NCBI RefSeq assembly: GCF_030811835.1
Contig: NZ_JAUSRO010000014.1
Span: 62,001-126,000 of the forward strand
Source: Variovorax ginsengisoli
Lineage (GTDB): Bacteria > Pseudomonadota > Gammaproteobacteria > Burkholderiales > Burkholderiaceae_C
DNA: 64,000 bases
Direction of reading: 5' to 3'
Shown here: one piece after another, positions 26,055 to 35,424 of the stretch
How the letters are laid out: every line of letters starts with the position of its first letter
Position numbering within the stretch: position 1 is the stretch's first letter
Notes under the pieces: model-generated
Told to the model about the DNA's origin: nothing
Database searches by the model: none
Seen by the model: only the letters and a program-made list of their open reading frames with translations
Translations under genes and position numbers: made by a program

Positions 26055-26952
26055 ATGTCCGCATTCAGTGCTGCGCGCACGCACACGCTCGAAATCAGCA
26101 GCCCCGCCATCCCCGAGTTCCTGGGCCGCCCTGCCCTTGAGCGGGTTCGCCTCTCGGGCCGCGAAGGCCTCAATTCGCCGTTCGAATACGAGCTCCTGCT
26201 CAAGACCCCCGAGGGTCTGAACCCCGGTGCCAGCGGTGCAGCCGACTGGGACCTCGACAGCTTCGTGGGTCGCGAGATCAGCTGCACGATCCAGTTGGAC
26301 GGCATGGGCCAGTTCCTCCCTGGCGCGGTCGGCGCCTCGGTTGACCATGTGGGCATCGGCGTGCGCCAGATAAACGCCCTCATCGCCGAGGCCTGCTTCT
26401 GGGGCGAGGAAGGCCGCCACCTGCAGTACAAGCTCACCTTGCGCCCCTGGCTGCACAAGGCCACGCTGCGCACCAACTGCCGCATCTTCCAGAACCAGAG
26501 CGTGGTGCATATCCTGGACGAACTGCTGGCCGACTATGCCTTCCCCGTCGACAAGCGCCTCATGGGCCTGGACGGTATCGAGGGCCAGCTCTACCCCCTT
26601 CGCGATTATCAGTGTCAGTACAACGAGAGCGACTTCGACTTCTTCAGCCGCCTGTGCCAGGAATGGGGCATCAGCTACTTCTTCGAGCACAGCGAGGGTG
26701 CGCACCGGCTCGTTCTCATCGACAACATGGGGGCGTACAAGCCCAACGACAGCGCCGCCTACCAGGAGGTGGAATACCACGCGCCGGGGTGGAAGACCGA
26801 TGCCGAATACCTGAGCAGCTTCGTCCCCACGAGCAGCCTGACCAGCGGCCAGTACACCAGCCGCGACTGCGATTACACCCGCCCCAAAGCCGACCTGACG
26901 CAGAGCCGCAAGGACCCGCGCCCCACCGGCCAATCCGACGCGGAGGTCTGGA
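26055..26952 (+). pseudogene. vgrG: vgrG 5' fragment (T6SS spike protein)
   Basis: The first roughly 300 residues of a VgrG/TssI protein: the gp27-like region with the FEYELLLKTPEG start, DYQCQYNESDFDFFSRLCQEWG and ISYFFEHSEGAHRLVL. It begins at 26055 with AAAGGAG 9 nt upstream. The family sequence ends near DPRPTGQSDAEV; after that the frame reads an unrelated, out-of-frame translation of phospholipase-D DNA until a stop at 27446, for a nominal 463-residue hybrid. The gp5/OB-fold, needle and any C-terminal domains are missing, so it cannot form a spike. The break lies at about 26945-26970. Confidence 0.85.
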
Positions 26953-27766
26953 TCGTCATGCCCGGGCCGAGCGCGACATGGCGGAGTTCAAGCGGCGGCG
27001 CCAAGCCTACGAATCGGGGCAAAGCAAGGAACTCCAGCCGCCCGCGTTTCCCGGGGTGCCTCAGCCCTTGTCCGAACTGGCCCAGGCCCACAAGGCAGCC
27101 AGCGAAGGCAAAAGCGGACGGGACGTGCGCGACATGCTCAGCCAGGCGCTGCGCATGCGCACGCTGGTCGCCAGCCTGTGGACCTATGACGACGAATGGC
27201 GCGTCTCGAAGCTGCCCGTCGCGCAGCGCATCGACCAAGAAAAGCAGCGCTATGCGCAGCAGAAGAAGGAGTGGGACCGCTACCAGGCCGCCCAGAACCA
27301 GGCAAGGGCCGACAGCATCCATGCCGGCGGCTGGGGCACTTCGACCGATACGCGCGTTCCGCCGTTGCCGCCGCCCGACCGCAGCAAGGAGCTCCGAAAC
27401 GCGACCGCCCAGCGCTACCGCGAGGTCTACATCCACAGCAAGCTGATGATCATCGACGACAGCATGTTCACGCTGGGCAGCGCCAACCTGAACCTGCGCA
27501 GCTTCGCGGTGGACAGCGAGATCAACATCGCCAGCGACGACGCGCTCAAGGCGAAGGACCTGAGACAGCGAGTGTGGCATCAGCACACGAAGGGGCAGTT
27601 CGATGGGGGTGGGGATGCGACGGATCAGGTTGCGATGTCAAAGACATTTGACAAGTGGGAAAAAGAGGCTAGTGCCAACCTCGTTCAGAAGTTCAAAGGG
27701 CAGTCGCTTTCCAGCTTCCTCGTCAAGTTCCTCGACGAGCGCACCAGCACCATCCGGCTCGCATGA
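26953..27766 (+). pseudogene. C-terminal fragment of Tle5-type phospholipase D effector
   Basis: Frame +2 relative to vgrG. It carries the second HKD catalytic motif, HSKLMIID (His codon at 27434), with the following SANLNLRSFAVDSEINI, typical of the C-terminal half of T6SS PldA/Tle5 effectors. The first HKD motif and N-terminal half are absent. An ATG at 26978 could open a 262-residue protein, but with one HKD motif it would be inactive unless dimeric. Its stop overlaps the next ATG by 4 bp, preserving the original effector-immunity coupling. It appears to be the product of a deletion that fused vgrG to the effector. Confidence 0.82.
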
Positions 27767-29415
27767 ACGCGCCACTTCCTGCCCTGCGCATCCATCCATT
27801 TCGCTGGCCGGCCTTGCTGCTGGTCCTTGTTCTCGTCCTATTGAGTTTGACGGCCTGCCCCATGAACCACCTGCCCCGCAACATGAACCTGAAGGCGTTC
27901 GACCCGCACCGGGCCGACTTCACTTGCAAGTACGAGGCCGATGCCAACCCGCCCTTCACGGCCGAGGCCGACGCACTCTTCCAGCAGGGCATGGCGGTGA
28001 CCAGCTACGACCTGGTGTTCGAGCAGCGCGACTACGCCAAGGCGGCGCAGTTGTGGCAGCAGGCCGCGGGCATGGGCCACTGGAAGGCCGCGATGAACCT
28101 TGCCGGTCTTTATGAGAGCGGCCTGGGCCTGCCGCAGGACAGCGAACAGGCCGTGCTGCTGGTCGAAGGCCTGATGAAACAGGGCGTGCCCGCCGCCTTC
28201 GACAAGATGGGCACCTACCACCAGCGCGGCATCGGCGTGAAGGGCGATGCGAGCCGCGCCTATGCGTTCTGGCAACTCGCGGCGGACATGGGGAGTTCGG
28301 CGGCCCAGGCTCACCTAGGCTACAAGCTGCAAGGGACTTACGACAATCCCGATCAGGGTTTCTGGGGCAACCGGGAGGTGGCGCTGAAGATGCTCGAATG
28401 CAGTTTTGCACAGGGTAACGGCGATGCCGCCTATACGCTGGCTCTGACCATCACAGGAGATGACGCATCGCTTGGCGAAGACAATGCCCGTGCACTCCGC
28501 GTTTATCACGAAGGCGTAAAACTGGGCTGCAAGGATTGCGCACGCGATCTGTCCGTCAGTTTTGATCTTGTGAGGCCTATGACGGGCAATACGATCGACA
28601 CGGCCCGGTCGGATCGCTACCGCCTGCTGAGGGAAGCCCTCGAACTCAACCCCGACCTGCGCTTCCCCAATCTCGACAAGGTGCTGCCGCTGCCGCCTGC
28701 CGCACTGCCCCTCTGGGACGGCAAACGCGAAACCCTCCTGGACGCCGCCAAGCCCCTGGTCGCCAAACCCGCCGAGAAACCCACCCCCGGCGCGCAACGC
28801 ACCGGCCGAGCCCACATCCCGCAAGGCCACGTGCTGCGGCGGCAAGCGCAAGCTCTGGTGGTCGAAGCCAGCACCCTCGTGCCCCACAGTGGCTACTGGC
28901 TTGCCCGCCTGGCCAAGGTCTACCGCGATCACGAGCAGGCCTGGGAAGATGCCCAGGTCCCGCAGCGCTACGCCCAGGGCGAAACCTTCGAGGCCGCAGA
29001 CCGCCGCAGCCTGGGCGCGTACGCCAACTACGCGCCCCGCACCGTCTGGCACTACCTGGGCGAAGCCTCGCCCGTGCACGTGCCCACGCATCCCCGGGTG
29101 GCGCAGGGCATCGCCCGCAGCACCCGTGTGCCCGTGCCTCTGCTGCACTGCAAAGGCATGTTGCCCTGTCCGCGCACGGGCGTTTGGGGTGGCCAGGTGC
29201 CCAGGGACCATCCGATGGCCCGGCTCTACAACCGCTGGGACCGCTTCGCCTATGTCGAGAAGGGCCAGTCCTTCCCCGATCCCCGGCATCAGCACATCCC
29301 CATCGCGCCGCATGAGGTGAAGTGGCTGTGGCTGGACAACGCCAACCAGCCCCAGCGCTCGGGCATCGTCGAGGTGACCTTGAGCGACTTGCATGATGCG
29401 CAGACGGCAAGCTGA
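27763..29415 (+). CDS. Sel1-repeat lipoprotein, Tli5-type immunity protein, full-length copy
   Basis: Lipoprotein of 550 residues. The lipobox is LTAC with Cys32. Sel1-like repeats span about 70-190 (AAQLWQQAAGMGHWKAAMNLAG, AFDKMGTYHQRGIGVKGD, AYAFWQLAADMGSSAAQAHLG). A linker and a C-terminal domain (about 372-535) with Trp-, His- and Pro-rich motifs such as CPRTGVWGG follow. Lipoproteins of this kind neutralise periplasmic phospholipase effectors. The gene is coupled by ATGA to the effector fragment. The effector is broken here, so this is an orphan immunity gene. Confidence 0.8.
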   Translation: MNAPLPALRIHPFRWPALLLVLVLVLLSLTACPMNHLPRNMNLKAFDPHRADFTCKYEADANPPFTAEADALFQQGMAVTSYDLVFEQRDYAKAAQLWQQAAGMGHWKAAMNLAGLYESGLGLPQDSEQAVLLVEGLMKQGVPAAFDKMGTYHQRGIGVKGDASRAYAFWQLAADMGSSAAQAHLGYKLQGTYDNPDQGFWGNREVALKMLECSFAQGNGDAAYTLALTITGDDASLGEDNARALRVYHEGVKLGCKDCARDLSVSFDLVRPMTGNTIDTARSDRYRLLREALELNPDLRFPNLDKVLPLPPAALPLWDGKRETLLDAAKPLVAKPAEKPTPGAQRTGRAHIPQGHVLRRQAQALVVEASTLVPHSGYWLARLAKVYRDHEQAWEDAQVPQRYAQGETFEAADRRSLGAYANYAPRTVWHYLGEASPVHVPTHPRVAQGIARSTRVPVPLLHCKGMLPCPRTGVWGGQVPRDHPMARLYNRWDRFAYVEKGQSFPDPRHQHIPIAPHEVKWLWLDNANQPQRSGIVEVTLSDLHDAQTAS

Positions 29416-30514
29416 TCAAGCTGACGAAGGTCGTCGCGGGCCTGCGTTGCCGTTGTTGCTGGCGGCCGTCTTCGTTCTATTGAATCTGACGGCCTGCCCT
29501 ATGAACCACCTGCCCCGCAACATGAACCTGAAGGCCTTCGACCCGCACCGGGCCGACTTCACCTGCAAGTACGAGGCCGATGCCAACCCACCCTTCACGG
29601 CCGAGGCCGACGCGCTGTTCCAGCAAGGCATGGCGGTTACCACCTACGACCTCATGTTCGAGCAGCGCGACTACGCCAAGGCGGCGCAGTTGTGGAAGCA
29701 GGCCGCGGGCATGGGCCACTGGAAGGCCGCCATGAACCTGGCCGGTCTTTATGAAAGCGGCCTGGGCGTGGCCCAGGACAGCGAACAGGCCGTGCTGCTG
29801 GTCGAAGGGCTGATGAAGCAGGGCGTGCCCGCCGCCTTCGACAAGATGGGCACCTACCACCAGCGCGGCATCGGCGTGAAGGGCGATGCAAGCCGGGCCT
29901 ATGCGTTCTGGCAACTGGCCGCGGACATGGGGAGTTCGGCGGCGCAGGCGTATTTGGGCGCCAAACTGAAAGGCACTTACGACAATCCCGATCAGGGCTT
30001 CTGGGGCAACCGGGAGGTGGCGCTGAAGATGCTCGAATGCAGTTTTGCGCAGAGTAATGGCGATGCAGCCTACACGTTGGCCCTGACCATCACTGGGAGC
30101 GATCCTTCACTTGGCGAAGACAACGCCCGGGCACTCCGTGTTTATCACGAAGGTGTGAAACTGGGCTGCAAGGATTGCGCGCGCGCTCTGTCCGTCAGTT
30201 TTGGCCTTGTAAGGCCCATGACGGGCAACGTGATCGACAAGGCCCGTGACGAGCGCTACGCCGTCCTTTACGAAGCCCTCGAACTCAACCCCGACCTGCG
30301 CTTCCCCAACCTCGACAAGGTGCTGCCGTTGCCCCCCGCCGCCTTGCCCATGTGGGACGGCAAGCGCGAGACCCTGCTGAACGCCGCCAAGCCCCTGGTC
30401 GCCAAACCTGCCGAGAAACCCACCCCCGGCGCGCAGCGCACCGGCCGAGCCCACATCCCCCAAGGCCACGTGCTGCGGCGGCAAGCTCAACCTGTGGTGG
30501 TCGAAGCCAGCACC
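27838..30514 (+). repeat. Tandem duplication of the immunity gene body
   Basis: Unit 1 (27838-28875) and unit 2 (29477-30514) align base for base at a constant offset of 1639 with no indels. By eye, about nine of ten residues match. After the shared AGCACC end, unit 1 carries 492 nt (28876-29367, exactly 164 codons) that unit 2 lacks; both then resume at GTCGAGGTGA. Confidence 0.9.
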
Positions 30515-30571
30515 GTCGAGGTGAAATTGAGCGACTTGCATGATACGAAAGGCGTTGTCGAACATGGATGA
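29393..30571 (+). CDS. Sel1-repeat lipoprotein, C-terminally shortened second copy
   Basis: Paralogue of the preceding gene, 392 residues, with lipobox Cys35 (LTAC) and the same Sel1 region. It lacks the 164-residue C-terminal domain of copy 1, with reading frame preserved, and ends in VEVKLSDLHDTKG. The N-terminal ten to twenty residues differ (basic MMRRRQ start), so the signal peptide came from a different sequence. The ATG at 29393 lies inside the end of copy 1 (23-nt overlap). It may be a decoy, a variant immunity specificity or a decaying copy. Confidence 0.78.
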   Translation: MMRRRQADQADEGRRGPALPLLLAAVFVLLNLTACPMNHLPRNMNLKAFDPHRADFTCKYEADANPPFTAEADALFQQGMAVTTYDLMFEQRDYAKAAQLWKQAAGMGHWKAAMNLAGLYESGLGVAQDSEQAVLLVEGLMKQGVPAAFDKMGTYHQRGIGVKGDASRAYAFWQLAADMGSSAAQAYLGAKLKGTYDNPDQGFWGNREVALKMLECSFAQSNGDAAYTLALTITGSDPSLGEDNARALRVYHEGVKLGCKDCARALSVSFGLVRPMTGNVIDKARDERYAVLYEALELNPDLRFPNLDKVLPLPPAALPMWDGKRETLLNAAKPLVAKPAEKPTPGAQRTGRAHIPQGHVLRRQAQPVVVEASTVEVKLSDLHDTKGVVEHG

Positions 30572-30746
30572 AGATGAAATGGGCAAAAGAAGGACTGACT
30601 TGAAACTTCGGACGGAAAAGGAAGAGTTCGACCGGACGCTCTGGCGCTGGGTGTTGTGGGTGGTCGTCGCGGTGATTGCTGTGGTTATTGGCTGCTTGTA
30701 CGCCTTTGTACGTTTTCTCGTGGGCGACGGCCGGTGGCTTGGTTGA
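30540..30746 (+). CDS. Small single-span membrane protein of the immunity cluster
   Basis: Protein of 68 residues (60 if ATG 30564 is used). A charged N-terminus (MDEDEMGKRR, LKLRTEKEEFDR) is followed by one strong transmembrane helix (about 36-60). The ATG at 30540 sits at the same position relative to the repeat end as the copy 2 start does relative to copy 1, so it inherited that start. It overlaps the copy 2 stop. No known family was recognised. Confidence 0.5.
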   Translation: MIRKALSNMDEDEMGKRRTDLKLRTEKEEFDRTLWRWVLWVVVAVIAVVIGCLYAFVRFLVGDGRWLG

Positions 30747-30778
30747 GAAGCCGAGCGCACCGCAAAAGACTTCACCCC

Positions 30779-31108
30779 ATGTCCAACGAGCCCGGGCGCA
30801 TCCGCGTCGAACCCGACCAGCAACTGACCTCTCACAGGGAAGCCGGCAAATTGCACCTGCTTTCCGAAGGTCGTATCAAGGTGACACTGCGCAGCATCCG
30901 CTGCGTCGACGTTCACGGCATCACCGATCTGGAGACGCACCAGATCACCCGCGCATTTGGTTCGGTGTCGCACTTCCTGAGGTTCGCGAACGGCGGTGAA
31001 GTGCGCTTCGCCTACAACGCGGCGGGTGCGCTGCTGGAGTTCGTGGCGAACGATGTCGAGGTCGGCGTGATCGGCGGCGACCGCATCGTGCTCAGGCAAC
31101 CGGACTGA
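30779..31108 (+). CDS. Hypothetical protein of the immunity cluster
   Basis: Protein of 109 residues, soluble and beta-rich by appearance (alternating Val/Thr/Arg). It has no signal peptide and no recognised domain. It begins 32 bp after the small membrane protein and looks like the last clear gene of the T6SS-derived block. The ATG at 30779 was chosen because the upstream in-frame extension to 30656 covers the previous gene. Confidence 0.5.
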   Translation: MSNEPGRIRVEPDQQLTSHREAGKLHLLSEGRIKVTLRSIRCVDVHGITDLETHQITRAFGSVSHFLRFANGGEVRFAYNAAGALLEFVANDVEVGVIGGDRIVLRQPD

Positions 31109-31122
31109 CCGGCACATGCCCG

Positions 31123-31239
31123 ATGAGCGCGCCGCTGGACAACAACTTTCTCGACGTGCTCTCGGACGATGTTGACCAGGCACGGCCGCTGCAGTTGCCG
31201 GTTCTGGAGTCGAGGCAGCGAGGACTGCGTGTGAACTGA
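31123..31239 (+). CDS. Possible short peptide or gene remnant
   Basis: Open frame of 38 codons from ATG 31123, 14 bp after the preceding gene. The acidic N-terminal half contains NNFLDVLSDDVDQ. It is convergent with hrpA, whose stop is 10 bp away. It could be a real peptide or the leftover start of a deleted gene; there is no further support. Confidence 0.2.
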   Translation: MSAPLDNNFLDVLSDDVDQARPLQLPVLESRQRGLRVN

Positions 31240-31248
31240 CCCGGGCTC

Positions 31249-34200
31249 TCAAGCCTGCAGTTGTGCCCACGCCTTATCGAGGCGCTTCACGCTCACCGGC
31301 TGCGGCGTGCGCAGTTCCTGTGCAAAGAAGCTCACCCGAAGCTCTTCGAGCAGCCAACGGAATTCCAGCATGCGGTCGTCGACCGCCCCCTTGCGTTCGG
31401 CCACCAGCCGCCAATAGCGCTGCTCCTGCGGCCGGAACTCTGCGAGCTTGGCCGCGTCGCGTGCCGGGTCGGCGCGCAGCTTGTCCAGCCGCGCCGTGAT
31501 CGCCTTCAGGTAGCGCGAGAAATGCTGCAACTGGCTCCATGGCGCGTCAGCGATGAAGCGCTTGCCCATCAGGCGCTGAAGCTGCTGCGCCGCATCGGCT
31601 GTGGCGTCGGGCTGGATCTTCGTGTCCTTGATCTTGCGTACGGCCACCGCATAGTCCGTGAGGATGGCGCTGGCCAGCCGTGCCACCTCGTTGGCAATGA
31701 GCGTCAGGCGCCCGCGGCCTTCCTCGATGCGGCGCTTGAAGGCGGGTTCGTCTTCCGGCAACGGCTCCTGCAGGAAAGCGCGGTCGAGCGCCACGTCGAT
31801 GATCTGCGCGCGGAGTTCTTCCGAGGTGCCCAACGGCATGTAGGCGACCGCCATCTTCTGCAGATCGGGGATGTTCTTTTCCAGGTACTTCAACGCGTCC
31901 TTGAGCTGCAGCGCAAAGAGCCGGCGCAGCCCGGCGCGGTGCCGGGTGGCGGCCACGGCTGGCTCATCGAACACCTCGATGCTCACGCCGTCGCCATGGT
32001 CGATGAGCGCTGGAAAGCCGATGAGCGATTGCGCACCACGGCGTACTTCCATCAGCTCGGGCAGTTCGCCGAAGGTCCAGGCTGTGTAGCGCGCACCAGC
32101 GGGCAGGGCCGGCGTGGCGGGCTTCGCGTTGTCGGGCCGGTCGGCCGCCGCGCCGCGCTCCCCTCGCGCCGCCGGCGCGTCACCGGACACCGCAGGCGGC
32201 TTCGAAGCCTTGACGTTCAGCCCTGCCAGCGCCTGGAAGGCACCGCGCGCCTGCGAACCCAGTTCTGCCTTCAGCGCGCCGAGGTTGCGGCCGATGCCCA
32301 GCTGGCGCCCATGCTCGTCGACCACCAGCAGGTTCATGAACAGATGGGGCGGCAGCATGTCGAGCTTGAAGTCGGCACGCTTGACGTCGATGCTGGTCTG
32401 CTCGCGCACGCGCTTGAGCAGTGCGTCGGTGAGCGAGCCGGCACCGAACACATCGGGCGCGGCCAGCACCTCGGTCAGCCGGGCGGCGGATTCGGGCAGC
32501 GGCACGAGCCGTGAGCGCGGGCGCTGCGGCAGGCTTTTCAGCAGCGCCTGGATCTTGTCCTTGAGCATGCCGGTCACCAGCCATTCGCAGCGCTCCTCGC
32601 TCACCTGATTGAGCACGAACAGCGGCACCGTCACGGTCAGGCCGTCGCGCGCATCGCCCGGCGCATGCAGGTAGCTCGCCGCGCAATCAACGCCACCCAG
32701 GCGGACCGTGGCCGGGAAAGAGAGCGTGGTGATGCCCGCTGCCTGGTGGCGCATGAGCTCTTCGCGCGACAGGTAGAGCAGCCGCGGCTCGGCGCGGGAG
32801 TGCTCGCGGTACCAGTGCTCGAACGACGCACCGCTGGCCACGTCGGGCGGCAGTTGTGCGTCGTAGAAGGCGTAGATGAGTTCGTCGTCGACCAGCACGT
32901 CCTGGCGGCGCGACTTGTGCTCCAGCCCTTCGACTTCCTTGATGAGCTTGCGGTTGGCCGCCAGGAAAGGCAGCTTGCTTTCCCATTGGTTGCCCACCAG
33001 CGCCTCGCGGATGAAGATCTCCCGCGCGGCCACCGGGTCGACCCGCGTGAAGTCGACACGCCGCCCGCTGTACACCACCAGCCCGTACAGCGTGGCGCGT
33101 TCCAGCGCCGTGACCTGGGCGCCCTTCTTCTCCCAATGCGGGTCAAGCAACTGCTTTTTCAGCAGATGGCCGGCAATCTGTTCGAGCCACTGCGGCTCGA
33201 TGTTGGCGATGCCACGGCCGAACAGGCGCGTCGTTTCGACCAGCTCGGCGGCGACGATCCACCGGCCGGGGCGCTTGCGCAGATGGGCCCCCGGATGCGG
33301 GAAGAACTTGATGCCGCGCGCGCCCAGGTATTCGCTGTTGCGCCCGCCGCCACCGCCGCCGCCAGGAGGCGCACCGCCCGGCCCGGCCGCCGGGTCTTCC
33401 ATCTTCCAGCCGACGTTACCCAGCAGGCCGGCGAGCATCGACAGGTGCAGCGCCTCGTAGCTGGCCGGCTGGCGGTTGAGCTGCCACTTGTGCTCGGTGA
33501 CCACCGTCAGCAGCTGCGAATGGATGTCGCGCCATTCACGCAGGCGCCGGATGTTGACGAAGTTCTGCCGCAGCAGTTGCTCGTACTGGCGGTTGCTGAT
33601 CTTGTGCGTGGGCAGCGCTTCGGCTACGGGTGGCGCGATCGGCGCCACGGTGCGCTGGCCAATCGGCAGCACGGCGGCACTGGCGCGTCGCACGGGGTCG
33701 CCGTGCAGTTCACGCCGCGTCTGTGGGGCGTTGCCCCCCCGCGCGTCGGCGATCCACTTCCACAGCGTGAGGTAGCCACTGAATTCGCTCTTGTCGTCGT
33801 CGAACTTGGCATGGGCCTGGTCGGCTTGCTGCTGCGCTTCCATCGGGCGGTCGCGCACGTCCTGCACCGACAGCGCCGAGGCAATGACCAGAACCTCTTC
33901 CAGCGCACCGCGCGAGCGCGCCTCCAGGATCATACGGCCGACGCGCGGATCGAGCGGCAGCTTGGCCAGCTCATGGCCGATGGGCGTGAGCTCGTTCGCA
34001 TCGTCGACTGCGCCCAGTTCGTTGAGCAACTGGTAGCCATCGGCAATGGCGCGCGGCGCAGGTGCTTCCAGGAAGGGGAAGCGCGCGACGTCGCCCAGGC
34101 GCAGCGACTTCATGCGCAGGATCACGCCAGCCAGCGAGGAGCGCAGGATTTCCGGGTCGGTGAAGCGCGGTCGGCCGAGAAAATCCTTCTCGTCGTAGAG

Positions 34201-35298
34201 CCGGATGCAGATGCCGTCGGCCACGCGGCCGCAACGGCCCGCGCGCTGGTTGGCCGCCGCCTGGCTGATCGGCTCGACCAGCAACTGCTCGACCTTGCTG
34301 CGAAACGAATAACGTTTGACGCGCGCCGTGCCGGTGTCGATCACGTAGCGCGTGCCCGGCACCGTCAGCGAGGTTTCGGCCACATTGGTGGCCAGCACGA
34401 TGCGCCGGCCGGTGTGGCCGTCGAAAATGCGGTCCTGCTCGGCGGGCGACAGGCGCGCAAAGAGCGGCAGCACCTCGGCATTGCGCATCACGGGCTGGTG
34501 CGCCAGGTGCTTGCGCAGGTGGTCGGCAGCCTCGCGGATCTCGCGCTCGCCGGGCAGGAAGACCAGAATGTCGCCGCCCTGGCGCGGGTCGCGCCAGAGT
34601 TCGTCCACGCCGTCGGCAATCGCATGGTTGAGGTCGTATTCGCGCGACTCCTCGAACGGTCGGTAACGCTGCTCGACCGGGAAGGTACGGCCGGACACAT
34701 AGATGACCGGGGCCGGGCCCTGGCGCGACGCGAAGTGCTTGGCGAAGCGGTCGGCATCGATGGTCGCCGAGGTCACGATGATCTTGAGGTCGGGCCGGCG
34801 CGGCAATATCTCGCGCAGGTAGCCCAACAGGAAGTCGATGTTCAGCGAGCGCTCGTGCGCCTCGTCGATGATGATGGTGTCGTAGGCCTTCAGCAGCGGA
34901 TCGGTCTGCGTCTCGGCCAGCAGGATGCCGTCGGTCATGAGCTTGACCGAGGCGTCGCGGGAAAGGCGGTCCTGGAAGCGCACCTTGAAGCCGACCACTT
35001 CGCCCAGCGGCGTCTTCAACTCTTCGGCAATGCGCTTGGCGACCGAACTGGCCGCAATGCGGCGCGGTTGCGTGTGGCCGATCAGCCGGCCCTGCCCCGG
35101 CGGCGCGTTGAGCTTGCCACGGCCCAGCAGCAGCGCGATCTTGGGCAACTGGGTGGTCTTGCCAGAGCCGGTCTCGCCGCAGACGATGACGACCTGGTTC
35201 GCCGAAATGGCGTCGGCGATCTCCTGGCGCCGTGCGGAAACGGGCAAGGATTCGGGGAATTCGATCTTCAGCGGAGAGGGTGCGGCAGCGGCAGACAA
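31249..35298 (-). CDS. hrpA: ATP-dependent RNA helicase HrpA
   Basis: DEAH-box RNA helicase of 1349 residues, similar in length to E. coli HrpA (about 1300). Walker A GETGSGKTTQ is at 41-50, the DEAH box is in IIIDEAHERSLNID, and QPRRIAASSVAKRI, SATID and QRAGRCGR motifs are present. HA2, OB and the long DUF3418 C-terminal region follow. It resolves stalled ribosomes and remodels mRNA. The start is taken as TTG 35298, directly before the conserved N-terminus. The frame stays open far upstream, but that part overlaps argA and dapC antisense. A run of glycines interrupts the core near 33345-33370. Confidence 0.93.
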   Translation of the reverse strand: MSAAAAPSPLKIEFPESLPVSARRQEIADAISANQVVIVCGETGSGKTTQLPKIALLLGRGKLNAPPGQGRLIGHTQPRRIAASSVAKRIAEELKTPLGEVVGFKVRFQDRLSRDASVKLMTDGILLAETQTDPLLKAYDTIIIDEAHERSLNIDFLLGYLREILPRRPDLKIIVTSATIDADRFAKHFASRQGPAPVIYVSGRTFPVEQRYRPFEESREYDLNHAIADGVDELWRDPRQGGDILVFLPGEREIREAADHLRKHLAHQPVMRNAEVLPLFARLSPAEQDRIFDGHTGRRIVLATNVAETSLTVPGTRYVIDTGTARVKRYSFRSKVEQLLVEPISQAAANQRAGRCGRVADGICIRLYDEKDFLGRPRFTDPEILRSSLAGVILRMKSLRLGDVARFPFLEAPAPRAIADGYQLLNELGAVDDANELTPIGHELAKLPLDPRVGRMILEARSRGALEEVLVIASALSVQDVRDRPMEAQQQADQAHAKFDDDKSEFSGYLTLWKWIADARGGNAPQTRRELHGDPVRRASAAVLPIGQRTVAPIAPPVAEALPTHKISNRQYEQLLRQNFVNIRRLREWRDIHSQLLTVVTEHKWQLNRQPASYEALHLSMLAGLLGNVGWKMEDPAAGPGGAPPGGGGGGGRNSEYLGARGIKFFPHPGAHLRKRPGRWIVAAELVETTRLFGRGIANIEPQWLEQIAGHLLKKQLLDPHWEKKGAQVTALERATLYGLVVYSGRRVDFTRVDPVAAREIFIREALVGNQWESKLPFLAANRKLIKEVEGLEHKSRRQDVLVDDELIYAFYDAQLPPDVASGASFEHWYREHSRAEPRLLYLSREELMRHQAAGITTLSFPATVRLGGVDCAASYLHAPGDARDGLTVTVPLFVLNQVSEERCEWLVTGMLKDKIQALLKSLPQRPRSRLVPLPESAARLTEVLAAPDVFGAGSLTDALLKRVREQTSIDVKRADFKLDMLPPHLFMNLLVVDEHGRQLGIGRNLGALKAELGSQARGAFQALAGLNVKASKPPAVSGDAPAARGERGAAADRPDNAKPATPALPAGARYTAWTFGELPELMEVRRGAQSLIGFPALIDHGDGVSIEVFDEPAVAATRHRAGLRRLFALQLKDALKYLEKNIPDLQKMAVAYMPLGTSEELRAQIIDVALDRAFLQEPLPEDEPAFKRRIEEGRGRLTLIANEVARLASAILTDYAVAVRKIKDTKIQPDATADAAQQLQRLMGKRFIADAPWSQLQHFSRYLKAITARLDKLRADPARDAAKLAEFRPQEQRYWRLVAERKGAVDDRMLEFRWLLEELRVSFFAQELRTPQPVSVKRLDKAWAQLQA

Positions 35299-35424
35299 GG
35301 CGGACAGTTCGGGAACGGGTCGAAGACCGGGACATCGGAGAGAATCGCGGATTATCCCAGTCCGCCCCGGCGGCTGCGCCCCGCCCCAACCAAGCCCTTT
35401 CCCAAGCCTTTTCGCCCCGCCCGC

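Noticed and set aside
26055..27446. VgrG-hybrid as a single functional 463-residue protein
   Set aside because: The last 160 codons are PLD DNA read in the wrong frame and are Arg/Pro/Ser-rich without structure.
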